Shown here piece after piece: positions 60,111-64,000 of a stretch of DNA of 64,000 nt (the stretch's first letter is position 1; every line of letters begins with the position of its first letter). Position numbers and translations under genes: made by a program. The notes below the pieces were generated by a model that saw only the letters and a program-made list of their open reading frames with translations, searched no databases and was not told where the DNA came from. This DNA is from Prochlorococcus marinus CUG1416 (GTDB lineage: Bacteria > Cyanobacteriota > Cyanobacteriia > PCC-6307 > Cyanobiaceae): positions 248,001 through 312,000 of the forward strand of contig NZ_JAAORM010000005.1 of assembly GCF_017695965.1 (NCBI RefSeq), written 5' to 3'.

Positions 60111-61202
60111 TTGGACTTATCTCCTCAGGTTGATCTTTCTCACGGCGATTTATCTAGTTATGAGGAACTTAATCAAAAAAACTCTAGGCCTGTTATTGCA
60201 GTGACAATGGCCTCTAGTCGACAGGGGTCTTCAGTAGTAAGACATTTGTCCCAAAGTGGTATTTTTCAGATTCGAGCTATTACTCGTTCTCCCTATAGTA
60301 AGCGGGCCAAGGTTTTGGCCAACTTACCAAATGTCGAAATTGTTCAAGGAGATCTCCTTGAACCAGAAAGCTTAAAAAGAGTTTTTTCAGGGGTTTACGG
60401 AATATTTGGCAATACGACGCCCACAAAAGGGTGGCTATTGGGCCGTGGAAGCATGGTTCGTGAATATGAAATAGAGCAAGGGAGAAACCTAGTTGACGTT
60501 GTAAAGCAACTTGCTGACTTAGGTACATTAAAGCACTTTGTTTTTAGTTCGATTTGCAAGCCCAAGGACCCTCTAAAGAATGAGCCCGCACCAGGACATT
60601 TTACAAGCAAGTGGAATATTGAGGAATACATCCTGATTAATGGGTTGAAAAAACTGTCGACAATTCTTCGACCTGTTAGCTACTTCGAGAATTTCGATAG
60701 TGATCTTCCTGGTGTGAAGATTTCCGAATCAATTTTCCCCGGGATTGTCCACAAAAACAAAGTTTGGCAAACCATCGCAGTTGATGATGTTGGACTATGG
60801 ACAAGGGCAGTTTTTGAACATCCCAAAAGGTTTTGGGGAGAATCAATGAATATTGCTGGAGAAGAGATGACAGGGCAGGAAATGGCAGCTCTATGGCAAA
60901 AAATAAATCCTAAGGAATTTTCTTCAGTCCGCTATTCAATGGTCCCACGCAAACTTATGAATTTCATTGAGCACGATATTGCGCTAATGGCTAGTTGGAT
61001 AGAAAGAGCAGGTTATGGAGCAGACTTGAAAGCACTAAAAGTCCTAGCAAATGAGCTAGACATAACTATGACTTCTCTATCTTGCTGGCTTAAGGGAAAG
61101 GCATCAATCAATACAAAAAAAAGATTGCCTAACATTGATTTACAAAGAAGCTTTACACCTATAACTTTAGCTCCCAAAAAAGAGGGGCCGATCAACATAT
61201 AA
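60111..61202 (+). CDS. NmrA-like NAD(P)-binding protein, G+C-rich
   Basis: 363 aa, TTG start. Rossmann start PVIAVTMASSRQGSSVVRHL: the usual GxxGxxG is degenerate. VYGIFGNTTP, LKHFVFSSI and ILRPVSYFENF are NmrA/HSCARG features. About 43% G+C by eye, well above its neighbours. Probably acquired horizontally; a redox-sensor or reductase role is possible. Confidence 0.78.
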   Translation: MDLSPQVDLSHGDLSSYEELNQKNSRPVIAVTMASSRQGSSVVRHLSQSGIFQIRAITRSPYSKRAKVLANLPNVEIVQGDLLEPESLKRVFSGVYGIFGNTTPTKGWLLGRGSMVREYEIEQGRNLVDVVKQLADLGTLKHFVFSSICKPKDPLKNEPAPGHFTSKWNIEEYILINGLKKLSTILRPVSYFENFDSDLPGVKISESIFPGIVHKNKVWQTIAVDDVGLWTRAVFEHPKRFWGESMNIAGEEMTGQEMAALWQKINPKEFSSVRYSMVPRKLMNFIEHDIALMASWIERAGYGADLKALKVLANELDITMTSLSCWLKGKASINTKKRLPNIDLQRSFTPITLAPKKEGPINI

Positions 61203-61259
61203 CTAGCTTTTCAGCACTCTAGAGACCTCGTACCAGTGCCATAACAATGATTAGAAAAC

Positions 61260-61293
61260 AAAAAAAGCTTGCCTATATCCCTAAAAGCAAGCT
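61260..61293 (-). terminator. GGGATA-loop terminator of the hli operon (copy 3)
   Basis: Minus strand AGCTTGC-(14 nt with GGGATA)-GCAAGCT followed by TTTTTT, 26 bp after the last gene of the hli operon. Confidence 0.8.
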
Positions 61294-61319
61294 CTCATGA
61301 CTATTTAATTTTTAAATAT

Positions 61320-61499
61320 TTATACCGGCAATCTACAATCTACTTCTATTATTCCTTCATCCATTAAGCGACCAATTTTTAAAACTATTGCCATATCTAA
61401 CCTTGAAAATTGTGATTGATGATTTGTAATCCAATCCAATTCAGATAAAGTTATTACTCCAGTTGTATTAACTTTGAGAAAGAGAATTCCTAAATTCAT
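61320..61499 (-). CDS. Small soluble protein, 59 aa
   Basis: MNLGILFLKVNTTGVITLSE, then LDWITNHQSQFSRLDMAIVL and IIEVDCRLPV. Last gene of the hli-type operon. ATG is 1 bp from the stop of the next upstream gene. Confidence 0.6.
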   Translation of the reverse strand: MNLGILFLKVNTTGVITLSELDWITNHQSQFSRLDMAIVLKIGRLMDEGIIEVDCRLPV

Positions 61500-61592
61500 T
61501 TATTTAATTAGTTGCTTTTTTCCTTTAGCTATCATTACCACTGGTACTAATAGATATGTAAAGAAAGAGATTAAGAAAATGTCTAAATTCAT
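61500..61592 (-). CDS. Small membrane peptide, 30 aa
   Basis: MNLDIFLISFFTYLLVPVVM, then AKGKKQLIK. Single helix. 1-bp gap to the neighbours. Confidence 0.5.
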   Translation of the reverse strand: MNLDIFLISFFTYLLVPVVMIAKGKKQLIK

Positions 61593-61593
61593 T

Positions 61594-61722
61594 TTAAAAA
61601 ATACCTGGAATGATCCAGCCAAAAAGACCGTAGTTTACTACCAATGCGAATAAACCCATCATTGCCATTCTTCCATTGGTTCTCTCGGCATTTTGCCAAT
61701 AAGTTGGTTTTGAGTTTTCCAT
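61594..61722 (-). CDS. hli: High-light-inducible protein, 42 aa
   Basis: MENSKPTYWQNAERTNGRMA, MMGLFALVVNYGLFGWIIPG, IF. Same subtype as 58571. Complete chlorophyll-binding motif. Confidence 0.92.
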   Translation of the reverse strand: MENSKPTYWQNAERTNGRMAMMGLFALVVNYGLFGWIIPGIF

Positions 61723-61757
61723 TTTTTAAATGTTCATTAATAAGAATGATTAAATTT

Positions 61758-61843
61758 TTATAGTGCGTAAGCAATACTTAGTGCTATCGCAGTAGTTATT
61801 ATTGCAATGCCAAATAGTGATATGGCATTTAGATATGTTTTTA
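61758..61843 (-). pseudogene. Small TM frame lacking a start (ATA)
   Basis: TYLNAISLFGIAIITTAIAL, then SIAYAL. The only candidate start is ATA at 61843, in TTATAA where TTATGA would give a coupled ATG. Start may have been lost or be non-canonical. Confidence 0.4.
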
Positions 61844-61954
61844 TAAGAGTCCTACTTTTCCTACTGTAAAACCCACAGTAAGAAAGAAACCAAACTCTAA
61901 AAGGTCTTTAGCACTTGAAGGGACTGAGTTAAATAAAGATGAGATGAAAATCAT
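61841..61954 (-). CDS. Small membrane protein, 37 aa
   Basis: MIFISSLFNSVPSSAKDLLE, FGFFLTVGFTVGKVGLL. One helix in the C-terminal half. ATG 61954, between the Asp-rich gene and the ATA frame. Confidence 0.5.
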   Translation of the reverse strand: MIFISSLFNSVPSSAKDLLEFGFFLTVGFTVGKVGLL

Positions 61955-61969
61955 TTTGATGTATATCCT

Positions 61970-62152
61970 CTAAGCCCCTTGAGGAACGTAGTTATACACC
62001 GGGGAGATTAATCCGCTGCCATCATCATCGTCATCATCATCATTCCATGGCAAATCACTCAACATTAATGCACTAACAATAAATACTGTTATGACTGGCA
62101 TAAAAGGAAAAAGTATAGTGTTAATCCAAGTGTTAATTCCTGCCTCAAGCAT
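61970..62152 (-). CDS. TM-DDDD-GG small protein, 60 aa (family member 3)
   Basis: Two hydrophobic stretches (about 8-35), then WNDDDDDDDGSGLISPVY. Paralogue of the genes at 21358 and 22633. TAATG overlap with the upstream HLIP gene. Confidence 0.7.
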   Translation of the reverse strand: MLEAGINTWINTILFPFMPVITVFIVSALMLSDLPWNDDDDDDDGSGLISPVYNYVPQGA

Positions 62153-62412
62153 TACACAAAGCCAGGAATAATTTGACCTGTTGTTAGATAAGCGCCAATA
62201 GCAGCCATAAGACCAAGCATTGCGAATCTACCATTGATAGTTTCTGCAACTACTTTTTCTTTTTCAATTGTTTTTGAGTTTGTTTTTGAATTTTTCATTT
62301 GATTTTGGTTTAAATAAATTAAATTTTCTTTTTGAAATTGTTTAGTTAAATAAGCGACGACTAAAGCAGTTAATGAGACTATTAAAATCAAAAAACTTGC
62401 TAATGTGCTCAT
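62152..62412 (-). CDS. hli: Two-helix HLIP fusion, 86 aa
   Basis: ATG in a TAATG overlap with the upstream hli supports the long form. Extra N-terminal helix (STLASFLILIVSLTALVVAY), linker, then KVVAETINGRFAMLGLMAAI, HLIP helix ending TTGQIIPGF. The HLIP half equals the separate 46-aa gene at 30515; internal ATG at 62298 (MKNSKTNSK) could also start a short form. Confidence 0.8.
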   Translation of the reverse strand: MSTLASFLILIVSLTALVVAYLTKQFQKENLIYLNQNQMKNSKTNSKTIEKEKVVAETINGRFAMLGLMAAIGAYLTTGQIIPGFV

Positions 62413-62621
62413 TAAAAAATACCTGGAATAATTTGACCAGTTGTTACGTATGCACCTAGCAGTGAAACGAAACCAACCATTGCCCAACGACCATTAACTT
62501 TTTCAGCATTTTGAGGGTAACCCTCATATGAAACAGACTCATCTATGTATGGACGAGTTTCTGAAGGAAACATATTTTGTCTTCCATCAGATTCAGTTGT
62601 TATGTATGAAGAATTTGCCAT
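62412..62621 (-). CDS. hli: High-light-inducible protein, 69 aa
   Basis: MANSSYITTESDGRQNMFPS, TRPYIDESVSYEGYPQNAEK, VNGRWAMVGFVSLLGAYVTT. Nearly the same as 31388. Overlaps its neighbours at both ends (TAATG). Confidence 0.93.
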   Translation of the reverse strand: MANSSYITTESDGRQNMFPSETRPYIDESVSYEGYPQNAEKVNGRWAMVGFVSLLGAYVTTGQIIPGIF

Positions 62622-62728
62622 TAGAACCAACCTGGGATGATTTGACCAGTTGTTACGTAAGCACCAACAGCTGCTACGAAGCCAAGCATTGCCGCCCAAC
62701 CATTAAATCTTTCTGCTTCTGGAGTCAT
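62621..62728 (-). CDS. hli: High-light-inducible protein, 35 aa
   Basis: MTPEAERFNGWAAMLGFVAA, VGAYVTTGQIIPGWF. First gene of the operon; TAATG overlap with the next. Nearly identical to 30408. Confidence 0.93.
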   Translation of the reverse strand: MTPEAERFNGWAAMLGFVAAVGAYVTTGQIIPGWF

Positions 62729-62743
62729 GATTAAAAAAATTAT

Positions 62744-62782
62744 TATGTAAAGAAATATAACATAAGTATTAACCAATGTAAA
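62744..62782 (-). promoter_or_regulatory. hli-operon promoter with HLR1-like repeat
   Basis: Minus strand -35 TTTACA (62782-62777), 17-bp spacer, -10 TATATT (62759-62754); GTTATATTTCTTTACATA (62761-62744) is an HLR1-type direct repeat over the -10. A further AGCCT/AGGCT inverted repeat sits at 62790-62808. Confidence 0.7.
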
Positions 62783-62972
62783 GAAATTAGCCTATATTTC
62801 AGGCTATAGGAGTATTCTTAAACATTTATGTTACATATATGTATAGATATAAGTTAAATACTTTAGGAATTATGCACAAACTGCTTTGGATTTAAAAATT
62901 AGTAATATCTATTTGAGAAGACAATATGATCAAATACCTTTTCTAAATCTTATTTAACAAAACATTGGAGAT

Positions 62973-63080
62973 TTAAAAATAAGGAGTGTATGGTACTTCT
63001 GTTTTAGTTGCATCGCCATAGTAACTTTCAGCTGACTTTACTAAGATCCAATAAATGAAATTTACAAATGATTTTTCCAT
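62973..63080 (-). CDS. Small protein, 35 aa
   Basis: MEKSFVNFIYWILVKSAESY, then DATKTEVPYTPYF. Amphipathic or membrane helix followed by a Tyr/Pro-rich tail. In the 62729-63524 gap, which otherwise has only repeat elements and an AAGAGA/TCTCTT hairpin near 63150-63170. Confidence 0.5.
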   Translation of the reverse strand: MEKSFVNFIYWILVKSAESYYGDATKTEVPYTPYF

Positions 63081-63204
63081 AGGAATATCTATAGCTTTTC
63101 TAATTCAAATCAGAATCTCAAATAAAAACAACGTAGAAAATACTTAAAAGAAGAGATTTAGATTCTCTTAGTTAGTTTATATAGATCGACAGCAACGGAG
63201 ATGA

Positions 63205-63262
63205 CCCCATACCACAAATCACTTTCCTAAATAGGAACTTTAATAGATAATAAACATATAAA
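63205..63262 (+). repeat. CCCATACC box, copy e (best preserved)
   Basis: CCCCATACCACAAATCAC, TTTCCTAAATAGGAAC, TTTAATAGATAATAAACATA. The central TTCCT-AAAT-AGGAA is a perfect hairpin. Confidence 0.65.
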
Positions 63263-63272
63263 TGAAATTCTG

Positions 63273-63425
63273 ATTCTAGCAAAATTCTAGCAGATTAATT
63301 CCTCTAAATCACTTGATATGACTGAAGAAAAGTTTTGGCTAATGAAAAAGGAGCTGGATGCATTTTGCTTGTCATAGCAAGAGTTTTATTTTTTACAAAA
63401 AATTCTATTCGAACCTCATTCGAAC
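63273..63425 (+). repeat. Two pairs of 11-bp repeats
   Basis: ATTCTAGC at 63273 and 63284; ATTCGAAC at 63407 and 63418, each pair 11 bp apart. A 19-aa frame (MTEEKFWLMKKELDAFCLS, 63318) lies between but is weak. Confidence 0.5.
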
Positions 63426-63524
63426 TTTCTAGTGATTGAAAGTCAACCTAATATGGCTATTAGTCATTACTAGATAAATATCTAACTTCAAAGTCAATAA
63501 AGTATGGATTTAAAGAGAACTGTC

Positions 63525-64000
63525 CTAAATATCTAGATCACTAATCAACTCAGCTCCTTTTGCGCGGATAATTTGCTCTGAAGGAAAATTACTATTCGAA
63601 CAAGAACATTTTCCTTTTTCTGAATTGTTAATCCAATTAATTATTCCAGTTCTTAGAGGAGAAGGACACATTTGACTATCCTTAAGAGAATTCATTTCAT
63701 CACAATCAAGTGAATCTCCATGATCGATAAACAGAATCTCTTTTAATCTAAGTGAACATTTTTCATTCCATTTATCAAAGCAATTCAAATGACTAATTAG
63801 GTCATTACATGCATCTTTAGTTGAATTATATTTTTTTCTCTTAACTTCTTTTTGGAAAATAGCTTTAACAAAATCATTAAAGTTAGCTGCTTCTTGAGGC
63901 GTAAAATCAGGAAACTTTTTCTTTTGTTTTATAGCTAAACCAATATTTTCTTCAATCAACTTCAATCTATTTTCATGATTACTTAATCTTATTTCTACAT
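63525..64000 (-). CDS. Paralogue of the ribbon-helix-helix protein's C-terminal domain; runs off the window
   Basis: Reads FPDFTPQEAANFNDFVKAIF, DKWNEKCSLRLKEIL, SQMCPSPLRTGIINW and a C-terminus GAELISDLDI, matching the C-terminal domain of the 173-aa protein at 47183. A TTG at 63965 is an internal option, but the frame stays open to the right edge, so the true start may lie outside. The Cys-x-Cys (KCSCSN) near the end could bind metal. Confidence 0.65.
   Translation of the reverse strand, partial: VEIRLSNHENRLKLIEENIGLAIKQKKKFPDFTPQEAANFNDFVKAIFQKEVKRKKYNSTKDACNDLISHLNCFDKWNEKCSLRLKEILFIDHGDSLDCDEMNSLKDSQMCPSPLRTGIINWINNSEKGKCSCSNSNFPSEQIIRAKGAELISDLDI

Noticed and set aside
61589-61774. 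61-codon minus-strand frame
   Set aside because: Another frame of the same strand gives a perfect HLIP (61594-61722).

Overview
The window is about 30% G+C, gene-dense on both strands, and looks like a high-light Prochlorococcus chromosome. The basis is several short high-light-inducible proteins (hli/HLIP), a marine picocyanobacterial porin, the photosystem II S4-domain protein, a cyanobacterial [2Fe-2S] ferredoxin and very compact operons with start/stop overlaps. The assignment rests on family recognition and composition; no database was searched.

Layout. 1-20 kb is core genome: truB, a SpoIID-like protein, rnz, a lumenal-type pentapeptide protein, petF, prmA, serA, the PSII S4 protein, tRNA-Val(GAC), an FMN-oxidase-like protein, DoxX, a photolyase-like flavoprotein, an SDR, murD, pirin, DUF1643, DUF2214, a GAF protein and an HI0933-type flavoprotein. 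20-32 kb is a variable stretch holding a drug/metabolite-type transporter, two fatty-acid desaturases, many membrane or Cys-containing proteins of 30-60 aa, a decayed region (29.2-29.9 kb) and a first hli cluster (30.4-31.6 kb). 32.5-37.8 kb is envelope and surface biogenesis (LptF/G-type permease, GT2-GtrA glycosyltransferase, polytopic proteins).

38-64 kb is accessory: small genes, paralogues and pseudogenes around a porin (45.7-47.0 kb), a PhoH-like ATPase, a LOG-family protein, DUF1330 proteins, a DsrE-like protein, a 2-oxoglutarate oxygenase, a G+C-rich NmrA-like gene and a five- to nine-gene hli operon (61.3-62.7 kb).

The most interesting signals are organisational. (1) At least seven genes in the 40-60 kb region share a TCGATMTAAAWT promoter box placed 23-25 nt before the start codon. 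(2) Several intergenic regions carry 10-11-bp phased direct repeats (ATTCAAAC-type), one set directly upstream of a ribbon-helix-helix gene, and four or five share a CCCATACC...TTTCCTAAATAGGAA element. (3) Small-gene modules are duplicated and decay reciprocally (43.4 versus 54.8 kb; 40.2 versus 59.3 kb; 47.9 versus 55.3 kb). (4) Two small genes have ATT exactly where their paralogues have ATG. (5) Three hli transcription units share a 17-bp-spaced promoter overlapped by an HLR1-like (RpaB) direct repeat. (6) The porin mRNA has a Yfr1-type target at its ribosome-binding site and a Yfr1-like ACTCCTCACAC loop in its 3' hairpin. Together these suggest a stress-responsive accessory region whose small genes are duplicated and wired to common promoters; this is inference.
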